Below are positions 11,763 through 19,039 of a stretch of DNA of 25,542 bases, one piece after another. This stretch comes from Sanchytrium tribonematis (taxonomy: Eukaryota > Sanchytriomycota > Sanchytriomycetes > Sanchytriales > Sanchytriaceae). The notes under the pieces are model-generated. The model was not told the DNA's origin. It did no database searches and was given only the letters and a program-made list of their open reading frames with translations. The stretch spans positions 1-25,542 of the forward strand of contig JADGIG010000066.1 in the NCBI GenBank assembly GCA_018985235.1, given 5' to 3'. The translations under genes were made by a program, and so were the position numbers. Within the stretch, counting starts at the first letter, position 1. Every line of letters starts with the position of its first letter.

Positions 11763-13005
11763 GACTAATATTAAACTACCCGGTCTTTAAATAACGATAC
11801 CAATTCGAATAACAACTAAGACTACCTTTACTTGACCAATGAAATCATTATGAACAGTTGGAATCAAATGTGAAAAGTAGACTAATTATTAATTGTCGAT
11901 ATTGAGTACAAATATATGCCGGAAGTGTCCACAATTCCATGGGAGCTACTTTTGATTGGATGGAAATTTGATTGGAAGGAAATGGTTATACTTTTTCTAA
12001 TCGCCTCTGAAACAAACATGTCGAAGCATTTCACTGAGAGTGAATTAGAAACAATTTCTAACGCCAAGAGATTTAAACAACAGTTAAATGACAAATATTT
12101 AAACGAATTAAATGAATATATGCAAGATATTAGTGGATTTAAAATGATTGATGATATTAATTATGCAACAAGGCCTTTTGAGAATAATAACATCTCTTCT
12201 CCAACCACACAGCACCTCGGAGCACTGAAAAGGAGATATGATGAGGCCAATTCCAAACAGTTTCATGACTTGGAAAAGGTCAAATTAGACATGGCAATTC
12301 AACAGGAACAACTCAGTATTTTGTTGAATGACAAATCCCAAAGCATTATAAGGAACGTATTTGCTGATTTAGCAAATCCAATCAAATCAGTTGGTTTAAA
12401 AAAGTATGGCGCAGTATTTGATTTGGAAGTTTTAAATGACTCTAGCCATCCTGATTATAAGTCGGTCAAGGGTATCGCAAGCGCGTATCTTGATTACTTG
12501 AAATTGGAACATCAATTTCCCCAAGAGATTTCTTTATCATGGTTTATTGATCTATTATTGAGCAAAGCCAATCCAAATTGTAATGTCCATTCTGGTAATA
12601 CTAGAGATTCTATTAACCAATATTTGAATAAAAAGAACATTCAAATGACACAAGATGAAGTAACAAAAGTGGATGTATTGTTGAGATTTAACAGCTCTTT
12701 TCGAATCGGTGGACGAAAGATTTACGGTAAGGGGCATCGGGAAAGTGAGTTCTTAAAAAGTCATTTTAGCAGTTAAAAAAATCTTAACACATATTTCCTA
12801 TTTGTAGAACATTTCGTTAGCCATATATAAGCTCCTATTTTTGTTCAAATTTGAATTCGAAAAGAGATTTAATTTCATTGGTCTAGTGAGTTGGCCTAGT
12901 GTCTAAATTTGAATTACATAAATATTGGAATTGATCGGCTGATTTAAATCGGTATTTCTCGAAATGCTTAAATTTAGTTAAGTTTAGATTTTATATTCAG
13001 TGTCC
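11763..13005. other. Inserted segment of about 1.24 kb between duplicated flanks
   Basis: This DNA separates SF3B5 from IST3 and is absent from both copies of the flanking duplication, so it appears to have entered between two genes that were once nearly touching. It holds one ORF (12018-12776) and two gene-free stretches, 11763-12017 and 12777-13005, in which I see no RNA gene, no terminal inverted repeat and no transposase signature. Its base composition looks like that of the surroundings by eye. Confidence 0.75.
12018..12776 (+). CDS. Orphan protein inside the inserted segment
   Basis: The function is not recognised. From the ATG at 12018 it has 252 residues; the frame is open to another ATG at 11916, which would add 34 mostly hydrophobic residues. 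I prefer 12018 because it begins a soluble, charged protein. The first ~110 residues are predicted helical, with a charged stretch LKRRYDEANSKQFHDLEKVK that may form a coiled coil. A compact mixed region follows (LKKYGAVFDLEVLNDSS to LSWFIDLLLSKANP), and the C-terminus is basic (FRIGGRKIYGKGHR). There is no signal peptide, zinc knuckle, protease or polymerase motif. It is the only gene in the insertion, so it may be a captured gene, a relic of an element or a lineage-specific gene. Whether it is expressed is unknown. Confidence 0.55.
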   Translation: MSKHFTESELETISNAKRFKQQLNDKYLNELNEYMQDISGFKMIDDINYATRPFENNNISSPTTQHLGALKRRYDEANSKQFHDLEKVKLDMAIQQEQLSILLNDKSQSIIRNVFADLANPIKSVGLKKYGAVFDLEVLNDSSHPDYKSVKGIASAYLDYLKLEHQFPQEISLSWFIDLLLSKANPNCNVHSGNTRDSINQYLNKKNIQMTQDEVTKVDVLLRFNSSFRIGGRKIYGKGHRESEFLKSHFSS

Positions 13006-13101
13006 CATATATTGGAGTATGTACCTAACAAACTAAAAGAACAAGTGAGAGTGGCATTGCTTGGGCGTTTATTAGTACCATGTGGCAGCCAGCCGGAGTA
13101 A
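13006..13101 (+). pseudogene. Decayed 3' fragment of SF3B5
   Basis: Relative to SF3B5, the frame reads YIGVCT and then meets TAA where the intact gene has CAA. An extra A follows (aaactaaaagaac versus aaactaaagaac) and shifts the frame. The end still spells LLVPCGSQPE and stop in the shifted frame. There is no start codon or 5' half, so it is non-coding. The stop of this fragment (13099-13101) and the IST3 stop (13105..13103) are one base apart, showing the older arrangement. Confidence 0.9.
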
Positions 13102-13206
13102 ATTACTTTTCTTTAATCTTTTTCTTTTTTCTTAATGGATTTTTATCAATGTTCCCCAAAACGTATTCCTTATAAGTGTATAATTCTGGACTACAGTTGC
13201 CACCGT
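13006..13206. repeat. Right copy of the direct duplication spanning SF3B5 and IST3 3' ends
   Basis: This aligns with 11585-11762. It is longer because it keeps bases that the left copy lost in the IST3 tail (a poly-Lys-coding run near 13120-13131 and the codons around 13178-13195). Here the IST3 end is intact and the SF3B5 end is broken. Confidence 0.93.
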
Positions 13207-13594
13207 ATTCTTTTACAATGCTCAAAAATTTATCTACTATTTCCACGTCAAAAGGATGCAATTCAAACAATGGATTTCCATCACTCTTTCGCTCCTTGGC
13301 ATGATCTATATGTAAAATACATCCCTTATACTCGCTTCCGTTAAAATTATCTATGGCTAATACAGTGCTGTTGAAATTTTGGTACTTCAAGAATGCGAAT
13401 GAGTTATTTTCATTTCTTTCTAAATGAACCGGCTCACCATATTGAGAAAATAAAATTAATAAATCTGCATTGGATATATCTGATTTAACATTGCCGACAA
13501 ATATCCAGTTTGAACTATAATCATGGTGCCAAGACGCATTAGGCTTTATTTTATGTTTTAATTCAGTTTCATTTAGCTTTTTAATTTTGTGCAT
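13103..13594 (-). CDS. IST3: IST3/RBMX2-like RRM splicing factor (SF3b-associated, RES complex)
   Basis: Ist3/Snu17 (animal RBMX2) is the RRM subunit of the RES complex, bound to SF3b and the region downstream of the branch point during spliceosome activation. The protein has 163 residues from the ATG at 13594. It starts HKIKKLNETEL, the short N-terminal helix typical of this family, then SWHHDYSSNWIFVGNV (RNP2), LLILFSQYGEPVHLE, the RNP1 equivalent NSFAFLKY (weaker than consensus), STVLAIDNFNG and LHIDHAKERK. A Lys-rich tail ends it. An open frame continues upstream to 13705 but overlaps the preceding gene and lacks homology, so it is not used. It begins only 22 bp after the stop of the 919-residue gene on the same strand. 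Confidence 0.88.
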   Translation of the reverse strand: MHKIKKLNETELKHKIKPNASWHHDYSSNWIFVGNVKSDISNADLLILFSQYGEPVHLERNENNSFAFLKYQNFNSTVLAIDNFNGSEYKGCILHIDHAKERKSDGNPLFELHPFDVEIVDKFLSIVKEYGGNCSPELYTYKEYVLGNIDKNPLRKKKKIKEK

Positions 13595-13616
13595 TTGTTG
13601 CAAAAAATCCCCATCT

Positions 13617-16376
13617 TTACAGTAAAATACCAAACTCGCCTTCGAGTTCCAATGACCTGATAAGATTACGAACAAGATTAAACTTCCACACTTCCATTTG
13701 CACAATTTTCAAAAATAAGATTTCCCTGCAATCAACAGTAATTTCTTTCGAATAAATTGGCATTTTTGCTTCATTTAAGGAATCAAAAACTTCAGCAGAC
13801 AAAGGAGACTGTACAGGGTTTTTTAGGGAAAAGTATTCTGAATGGAAGACGCATTTGAATACAAGATACCAAACACCATAATCTGAAACCTGATTTGTTT
13901 TTAAATGCTCAATATAATAATGAAGTTCTTCACCTTCTCCGCTCATATTGCAAAATGAGTTGAGCACAGCATATAATACATTTAATTGATGCACATTGTT
14001 CTTAAATAGTAAAACTCGTTGCTCTTTGGGCATATAATCATTGATCATAAAGATGCTTGACAAAATTGTTTGGTGACTAGTATAATCGATTTTTAAGCAT
14101 TCAGTCGCTGGATTCACAATTGTGTTGTTGAAGAATTCCAAACTTAGCTGATCTTTATGCGCATTATAAAATAATCGTTGTTGTCTGCTGTTGAAGTTTG
14201 AGCAAATGTTTCTATAATCGCCTTCATTTAGCATGCTAAATTCATATGGCATTCTCTCGATTCCATTTAAAAATAAAACTTCCTTGTAATGGTTGGATAT
14301 TAATTTCCCAATGCCCGACTGTGGGTATAACGAGGAAAAGACAATTTTGTCAAATGAATATTTAAAATCAAACCTTTCCGTAAATTGATACGGGAGATAC
14401 AATGGTGGAGACAAAGGCAAGGTAAATTTTTTTGTAAAGTATTCCAGACTTTTGACAAAATTGTTGAACGCATTCTTGCAAAATTTAATTCTTAAAAATT
14501 TCAAGCAATTTACAAACAGTAAATGAATAAATTTGATTTCGGGTTCATCAGAAATAAATTCTCTGTCACAATCATCCTCGCATGTTGATGTAATGAGTGA
14601 AAATGCGAAATCAAAATATTTTGTCAAATCACAATCTACGAAATGATCAGATTTCAATAGCAATATTTTGTGCACATAATCATAATGATCTAAATCCAAA
14701 AGCGGGTTCAATATTTCCATAATCTCAAATACACTCAAATTATTAATGACAATGCGAAGTTCTCCACCCTTGTACTGTAAACGACAAAATAATTCAAAAA
14801 TGAATATGTAATCTTTTTCATTGCTTTGAAATAGTTTTGGAATATGTTGAGGCTCATATTCTGCCATCAAATACATAATCCTCATGTTATTAAGATTGAA
14901 GTTGGACTTTTCAAATTTTTGAATGGCTTGTTTTATAAAACCAGTTCGCAACTCTACGTTTTTGAAGCATTTCGACAAAATTGATAAGAACTGTTCAGAA
15001 ACCTTGTCATTAAATAAATTAAAAGACGAAAGTTTTGTATATAAAGACCATAAACAACGATGCCTCTTTGGTAACAAAGATTCCACTGCATTATACCAAT
15101 TTTGCAAAAATCGGGGGTCTTTAACAATTGTTAGATCTGAAAAAGTGGTGCATGTATCCAAAAGCAAAAACTTGAGTTCTTCTCCGCTTGAATCGTCTTT
15201 AATTTCCAGTCCTGACAAAATTGTCATGATATTAATGTGAAATTTTTTCCGCATAAGCTCCCGAATTTGATTATTGGTAATGTGATCTTGAGATATTATA
15301 ATAGACGCAATATTTTGTATAATATCAAATGGCAAGTGCTCCTGCTGTAGTTGTAGAAGAGAATCAAGAATTTTAAACCTGTCGTCTATTGGCAATAAAA
15401 GTAAATCGTGCTTAAGGTAAAGCAAATAAATAAGAAGATTGTTTCTGAGTCTGTGTGGAAGTCCAAAGACTTGACATACGTTAATTTTAACTTTGGGAGA
15501 GAGATTACTCAGAATTTCTAGAATTTCGCTACTTTCTGCATCAGTCTTTAAAAAATGTAAAAGACGTTCCGGATAAAGCCTAGACTCGTCCCTCAGATTG
15601 TAGCAGCCATACACGATGCAGTCCTTTGGTAAAAGTGTTTTCACAAGTGCTCTATGAAATATTTTATCTTTTTCCTTCTGCTTGAATTCATATCCAATAG
15701 TCGCATCAATAGATAGTTCCAGGATATCTTCTAAATTTAAAGACATTCTAGAAAGGGACTTTTTAGTTCCATAACTTGAAAATGAGAACGACGTCTTATG
15801 AAATCTCTTATTTGGTATGTTCAAGGAAATATCTAATGTCATTTTTTTTGCTGAGGGAACATTTCCGATTATTCTTTCTTCTTGATTGCCATGGATTAGT
15901 ATGTTTTGATCTTTACTTGTGAATGACAGTTTCTTTTGTGGTTTTCTCACGAAAGAATGATTATCCTCGACCACTGCAACTTTTCCAATAGTCTCCTTCT
16001 CCTCTTTAATAAAAGACTCTTGGACTTTTACATGAACTGCTGGTAAAAACCCTTTTAGGACACCTTTTGTGATTTCTTTCGGACGCCTCACTATTTTTTT
16101 CATTCGGGCCACATCCTCAGGATGTATGTATTTAAATTCACCGCCTCTTTTTCGCCTTTTAATAATCTGAGTCTCATTGTCGTCGCTGGAAAGGACGACA
16201 TTTGCAATTTTTAGTTTTCGTGCCGCTGTGTTTTCTAATGTGGATGAGTTAGAGGATAGATTGCTTATACTATCTGTGTGGCTGTGTAATTCTGAGTCAA
16301 GAATTATTTCATCGGATCCGGCCACTCGCTTTTTCGGTATAGATGTGTCAGTAAATGGTAGCAAATTTGCTTCCAT
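13617..16376 (-). CDS. Orphan 919-residue protein, disordered basic N-terminus and long helical body
   Basis: The family is not recognised. The frame is intact and uninterrupted from the ATG at 16376. Residues about 1-75 are Ser/Asn/Thr-rich and disordered. Basic patches follow (IKRRKRGGEFKY, MKKIVRRPKEITKG) that could be nuclear-localisation or nucleic-acid-binding signals. From about residue 215 (SLNLEDILELS) to the end it is dense in Leu, Ile, Phe and Asn with regular amphipathic helices, consistent with an alpha-solenoid scaffold. I see no catalytic motif, membrane segment or zinc site. The layout recalls nuclear scaffold or repair factors, including Smc5/6 localisation proteins with CANIN domains, but that is a guess. 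It diverges from the dehydrogenase at 16537 and ends 22 bp before IST3. Confidence 0.8.
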   Translation of the reverse strand: MEANLLPFTDTSIPKKRVAGSDEIILDSELHSHTDSISNLSSNSSTLENTAARKLKIANVVLSSDDNETQIIKRRKRGGEFKYIHPEDVARMKKIVRRPKEITKGVLKGFLPAVHVKVQESFIKEEKETIGKVAVVEDNHSFVRKPQKKLSFTSKDQNILIHGNQEERIIGNVPSAKKMTLDISLNIPNKRFHKTSFSFSSYGTKKSLSRMSLNLEDILELSIDATIGYEFKQKEKDKIFHRALVKTLLPKDCIVYGCYNLRDESRLYPERLLHFLKTDAESSEILEILSNLSPKVKINVCQVFGLPHRLRNNLLIYLLYLKHDLLLLPIDDRFKILDSLLQLQQEHLPFDIIQNIASIIISQDHITNNQIRELMRKKFHINIMTILSGLEIKDDSSGEELKFLLLDTCTTFSDLTIVKDPRFLQNWYNAVESLLPKRHRCLWSLYTKLSSFNLFNDKVSEQFLSILSKCFKNVELRTGFIKQAIQKFEKSNFNLNNMRIMYLMAEYEPQHIPKLFQSNEKDYIFIFELFCRLQYKGGELRIVINNLSVFEIMEILNPLLDLDHYDYVHKILLLKSDHFVDCDLTKYFDFAFSLITSTCEDDCDREFISDEPEIKFIHLLFVNCLKFLRIKFCKNAFNNFVKSLEYFTKKFTLPLSPPLYLPYQFTERFDFKYSFDKIVFSSLYPQSGIGKLISNHYKEVLFLNGIERMPYEFSMLNEGDYRNICSNFNSRQQRLFYNAHKDQLSLEFFNNTIVNPATECLKIDYTSHQTILSSIFMINDYMPKEQRVLLFKNNVHQLNVLYAVLNSFCNMSGEGEELHYYIEHLKTNQVSDYGVWYLVFKCVFHSEYFSLKNPVQSPLSAEVFDSLNEAKMPIYSKEITVDCREILFLKIVQMEVWKFNLVRNLIRSLELEGEFGILL

Positions 16377-16536
16377 CTGTCTTAAAAATTATTTTAAAAT
16401 TATCGCGTTCTTACGCAGAACGATTACAAAATCTACGCTTTCGTCTGTTCTATTAGATTAAAATATCCTTTAGGGTGATTCAAGCTCTATAATTACAAAA
16501 TACAGTGATTTTACGATAATAGGAGACATTGTTACA
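16377..16536. promoter_or_regulatory. 160-bp divergent promoter region
   Basis: This lies between the starts of the 919-residue gene and the dehydrogenase and is among the longest divergent spacers here. It contains an inverted repeat at 16406-16422 and AT-rich runs; no other named element is clear. Confidence 0.4.
16406..16422. repeat. Perfect inverted repeat CGTTCT-tacgc-AGAACG
   Basis: Six-base arms flank a five-base spacer, in an unusually GC-rich spot of the divergent spacer. It could be a dimeric transcription-factor site or arise by chance. Confidence 0.35.
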
Positions 16537-17304
16537 ATGCCACAGTCACCTCGAGATTTCAAAGTAATAATTGTAACTGGGTGCTCAAAGGGTATTGGTA
16601 AAGCTACAGTAGACGAATTATTTAAACTTTATCCTGATGCGAAGGTCATCGGCGTCGCAAGAAGTGAAAAAGACTTGGAGCAACTTAAAAAATCTTACGA
16701 AAATTTCGACTATATTGCTGGAAGCCTTACAAACAAGACAACAATATTTGAACTGACGAAACTAATTGATCTAAAATATCGAAGAGTAGATGCCTTGATT
16801 GCAAATGCAGGAGTCCTAAACCCAATCAATCACATACCTAACATTGACATGGAAGAATTTAGATACGCATTTGAAGTGAATTTTTTTTCCGTAGTCAGCC
16901 TGATAAAAGAGCTATGGGTTTATATTAGAAACGGGCGAGTGATACTAAACAGTAGTGGAGCTGCGACACATGCATATCATGGTCTGAGCGCTTATTGCTC
17001 CTCAAAAGCAGCTTTGAATATGTTTGGACAATCCATTTCGAAGGAAGGTGGTTTTTGTTTAGCAGTGCGTCCTGGTGTTGTATCCACTGGAATGCAGGAT
17101 CAACTAAGAGCTTCTGAGGAATTGTCTCCGGATGACAGAGCGTTCTTTAAGAACTTGAAGGAAGAAGATAAGCTCATTTCACCTCAGCAAACTGGAGCAT
17201 TATTCGCAAAGTTGGCTCTTGGTCCTGTAAAGGAGAGCTGGAATGGTGCTTTTTTAAGCCACGATGACTTGGAGCTTGCTGAATTCATGAAAGAGTCCAA
17301 ATAA
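16537..17304 (+). CDS. Short-chain dehydrogenase/reductase (benzil/sepiapterin reductase-like)
   Basis: This is a 255-residue classical SDR that reduces or oxidises a carbonyl/alcohol with NAD(P). It shows the cofactor glycine motif TGCSKGIG, an Arg at the end of the second strand (VARSEKD) that favours NADP, the NAG motif (ANAG), the catalytic Ser of LNSSGAA and the YxxxK pair in AYCSSKAALN, then RPGVVSTGM. The layout is closest to small yeast benzil reductases and sepiapterin reductases, but the substrate cannot be read from sequence. No intron, signal peptide or targeting sequence is seen, so it is probably cytosolic. The AATAAA signal overlaps its stop codon. Confidence 0.93.
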   Translation: MPQSPRDFKVIIVTGCSKGIGKATVDELFKLYPDAKVIGVARSEKDLEQLKKSYENFDYIAGSLTNKTTIFELTKLIDLKYRRVDALIANAGVLNPINHIPNIDMEEFRYAFEVNFFSVVSLIKELWVYIRNGRVILNSSGAATHAYHGLSAYCSSKAALNMFGQSISKEGGFCLAVRPGVVSTGMQDQLRASEELSPDDRAFFKNLKEEDKLISPQQTGALFAKLALGPVKESWNGAFLSHDDLELAEFMKESK

Positions 17305-17305
17305 A
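17300..17305 (+). terminator. AATAAA overlapping the dehydrogenase stop codon
   Basis: The TAA at 17302-17304 is the middle of the AATAAA hexamer. Confidence 0.55.
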
Positions 17306-17372
17306 TAGATTTTATTTTTTGCTTAAAATCTAATTTTGAGTGGAAATAGACGAGTACCCCTTTGATCAGAAT

Positions 17373-17654
17373 ATGGACATAGTTATACCCATTGCAATAT
17401 CAATTGTATGCGTGGTCATACTTGTGATTTCGATGGCATTAATCTACGCCTTTTACAATCGTAAAAAAGACCGAATCAATGAGGACATGGCAAAATCCGG
17501 AAAATATTCATTACACATGACTTCCTCAAATTGGCATCTTTTGGGAAATTCTAAAATAGCCAAAAAAATAAGCCTTCCTGTTCTTGTATCTTCAGGCGTG
17601 GAAACTGACTCCAGTTACGATATTCTTGAATATTATAGTAAAGAATTTGATTGA
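17373..17654 (+). CDS. Small single-pass membrane protein, unrecognised
   Basis: The protein has 93 residues from the ATG at 17373. The frame continues upstream without an ATG and the sequence back to the dehydrogenase stop offers no better start. Residues 2-25 (IVIPIAISIVCVVILVISMA) form one strong membrane helix, followed at once by YNRKKDR, which predicts a signal anchor with the C-terminus in the cytosol. The ~65-residue tail is polar and ends acidic (DILEYYSKEFD). There is no cysteine pattern or known sorting motif. It reads in the same direction as the dehydrogenase 68 bp away, and its stop is 20 bp from the RSPH1-like gene. The ORF length and good membrane helix make it probably real. 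Confidence 0.6.
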   Translation: MDIVIPIAISIVCVVILVISMALIYAFYNRKKDRINEDMAKSGKYSLHMTSSNWHLLGNSKIAKKISLPVLVSSGVETDSSYDILEYYSKEFD

Positions 17655-17657
17655 AAT

Positions 17658-17663
17658 TTTATT
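17658..17663 (-). terminator. AATAAA signal of the RSPH1-like gene
   Basis: AATAAA on the minus strand starts 11 bases after the TGA stop, within the 20-bp gap to the convergent membrane-protein gene. Confidence 0.5.
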
Positions 17664-17674
17664 TCATAATTTAC

Positions 17675-18217
17675 TCATTCTACCAATACTCTCTGTCCAG
17701 CTATTTCTAAAAATTTATATTTGAGCATTCTGTTATTTTCGAATTCACCTTCTACTTCGCCGTCTTCCCTTAAAATCCGCACACTGCCTTGAATGACACC
17801 TTCGTTCCAAAGGCCTTTTACTAACAATTTAGTCTCGAAAGAGAAATACTCACCAACGCCTTGTTTCTTTGATTGAAAGTAACCACCTTTATAATAATCC
17901 TGATTAGTATACGTAAATGTGCCTTGTCCTTGGCGCTCATTGTCAAACCATTCACCCTCATATATACTCCCATCAAAGTATGTCATTTTGCCCTTTCCAT
18001 GCTTTTTGCCATTTTTGTATTCTCCTTCATAGATTGCCCCTGTTTTTCCTACAGACTGATTAAAATATTGGTATATTCCAAACCCATCTCTTTTTCCAGC
18101 AGCAAAATTGCCATCATATATATCCCCATTAGTGTAAATTGCCTTGCCTTGCCCTTCTCTTTCATATTTCTCATTTCTTGCTCCTTCGTAGGAACCAAGA
18201 TTTGGGAGGTCACTCAT
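17675..18217 (-). CDS. RSPH1: RSPH1-like radial-spoke-head MORN-repeat protein
   Basis: RSPH1 is part of the head of axonemal radial spokes, which regulate dynein in motile flagella. The ORF encodes 180 residues from the ATG at 18217, starting SDLPNLGSYEGARNEKYERE, which matches the N-terminal GEYEGGRNEAGERHG type of animal RSPH1. At least five MORN repeats follow (GDIYDGNF..GKRDGFGIYQY, GAIYEGEYKNGKKHGKGKM, GSIYEGEWFDNERQGQGTF, DYYKGGYFQSKKQGVGEY and a weaker one). It is shorter than the human protein (about 309), lacking the acidic C-terminal extension. An upstream open frame to 18322 has no homology. Other MORN proteins exist, but repeat order and N-terminus favour RSPH1. Confidence 0.83.
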   Translation of the reverse strand: MSDLPNLGSYEGARNEKYEREGQGKAIYTNGDIYDGNFAAGKRDGFGIYQYFNQSVGKTGAIYEGEYKNGKKHGKGKMTYFDGSIYEGEWFDNERQGQGTFTYTNQDYYKGGYFQSKKQGVGEYFSFETKLLVKGLWNEGVIQGSVRILREDGEVEGEFENNRMLKYKFLEIAGQRVLVE

Positions 18218-18247
18218 TTTGGCCCTTAAAATTCTGAACAAAATTAT

Positions 18248-18253
18248 TTTATT
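18248..18253 (-). terminator. AATAAA overlapping the mitofissin stop codon
   Basis: On the minus strand ATT TAA TAA AAT puts the first two bases of AATAAA inside the stop codon. Confidence 0.5.
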
Positions 18254-18491
18254 AAATTGATTTGTCTGAATTATTAATTCTTTTAACAAAAAAAGATGAA
18301 GTTTTGACATAATTGACAGCATAATCTAAGCAAAAGTCACCACATTCCAGAAATCCTTCCAAAATTTTCCTCAATCCTCCGATTTTTATGACGCTCATAT
18401 CAAATCTATAACCACTGGTTCTTTGGATACCAGCAATCGCTGTCGAAAATAAAATAGTATGGGAAGCGAAAGAGATCAAACCACGAAACAT
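18252..18491 (-). CDS. ATG44: Mitofissin (Atg44, DUF1748)
   Basis: Mitofissin is a tiny intermembrane-space protein of fungi that constricts the inner mitochondrial membrane and is needed for mitophagy. The ORF has 79 residues, against about 73 in budding yeast. It shows the family layout: an N-terminal amphipathic/hydrophobic helix (FRGLISFASHTILFSTAIAG), the IQRTSGYRFD turn, a middle KIGG.RK segment and a second helix with GDFCLDYAVNYV ending in a basic SSFFVKRI. There is no cleavable presequence, as expected. It lies 34 bp upstream of the RSPH1-like start on the same strand, so the two may share regulatory DNA. The call rests on recalled family pattern. Confidence 0.8.
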   Translation of the reverse strand: MFRGLISFASHTILFSTAIAGIQRTSGYRFDMSVIKIGGLRKILEGFLECGDFCLDYAVNYVKTSSFFVKRINNSDKSI

Positions 18492-18591
18492 TCGGCACGC
18501 TTAGGAAACGAGGGACAAACTATTCATCCGTACAAAAGCAGAAAACTTTGGAAAATGATCAATTTCAGTACAAAAATAACAGCACAAGACA

Positions 18592-18597
18592 TTTATT
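18592..18597 (-). terminator. AATAAA signal of the Cdc4-like gene
   Basis: AATAAA on the minus strand about 7 bases after the stop. The 113-bp spacer 18492-18604, which also precedes the mitofissin start, shows nothing else recognisable. Confidence 0.5.
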
Positions 18598-18604
18598 TAT
18601 AAAG

Positions 18605-19039
18605 TTAACCAGAAGACGTAATTGTTCGGACTAAATCATGATAATTAACTGTTCCGTCCTTTTGAACATCCACAAGTTTTAGAAGTTCTTCAAATTCTTC
18701 TTCGCTAAGTTTTTCACCTAAATTTGTTAATACATATCTCAATTCAGCAACAGTAATAAATCCATTATTTTCACGGTCAAATACCTGAAACCCTCTCACA
18801 AATTGTTCATATGTGCCCGGGAGATCAAACCCACCTTGTCTTTGAATAATAGTTAATACTTGATCAAATGATAATTTTGAAGTATCACTAGCCAACTCCT
18901 TCACTTGAGCCTCAGTTGGATTCTGTCCTACAGCCCTTAAGACATTTCCTAGAGATATGGATGGAATAAATCCTTTACCTTCCTTATCGTATAGAGAAAA
19001 AGCCTCTTTCCATTCAGTAATCTGCTCTTCAGTAGCCAT
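18605..19039 (-). CDS. CDC4: Myosin essential light chain, Cdc4/Mlc1 type (EF-hand)
   Basis: Cdc4-type light chains bind IQ motifs of myosins in the cytokinetic ring. The protein has 144 residues from the ATG at 19039. It has the four-EF-hand layout and the signatures of fission-yeast Cdc4: IPSISLGNVLRAVGQNPTE, GGFDLPGTYEQFVRGFQVFD, TVAELRYVLTNLGEKLSEEEF and DGTVNYHDLVRTI. Calcium loops are mostly degenerate. Loop 1 (DKEGKGFIPSIS) ends in Ser, the second hand has no usable loop, loop 3 (DRENNGFITVAE) keeps Glu at position 12, and loop 4 ends in Asp. This fits a structural light chain and not calmodulin. The upstream in-frame codons start with TTG and are not used. Confidence 0.9.
   Translation of the reverse strand: MATEEQITEWKEAFSLYDKEGKGFIPSISLGNVLRAVGQNPTEAQVKELASDTSKLSFDQVLTIIQRQGGFDLPGTYEQFVRGFQVFDRENNGFITVAELRYVLTNLGEKLSEEEFEELLKLVDVQKDGTVNYHDLVRTITSSG

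Noticed and set aside
12738-12773. A 25-nt intron candidate (gtgagt to ttttag) near the end of the orphan ORF
   Set aside because: It has GT..AG ends but there is no homologous protein to show that splicing is needed, and its length does not match the 19-20-nt class.
11763-13005. A classical transposon or retroelement in the insertion
   Set aside because: No terminal inverted repeat, LTR, poly-A end, transposase, integrase or reverse-transcriptase motif is visible, and the flanking duplications are far longer than ordinary target-site duplications. It is described as an inserted segment only.
13595-13705. N-terminal extension of IST3 starting MCKWKCGSLILFVILSG, resembling a signal peptide
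   Set aside because: It overlaps the coding end of the 919-residue gene in another frame, and the IST3 family starts at the MHKIKKLNETEL-like helix.
14923-15240. A 105-codon plus-strand ORF antisense to the 919-residue gene
   Set aside because: It lacks homology and lies wholly inside a long, intact coding frame on the other strand.
17873-18229. A 118-codon plus-strand ORF over the RSPH1-like gene
   Set aside because: Its apparent periodicity is the reverse complement of the MORN repeats.
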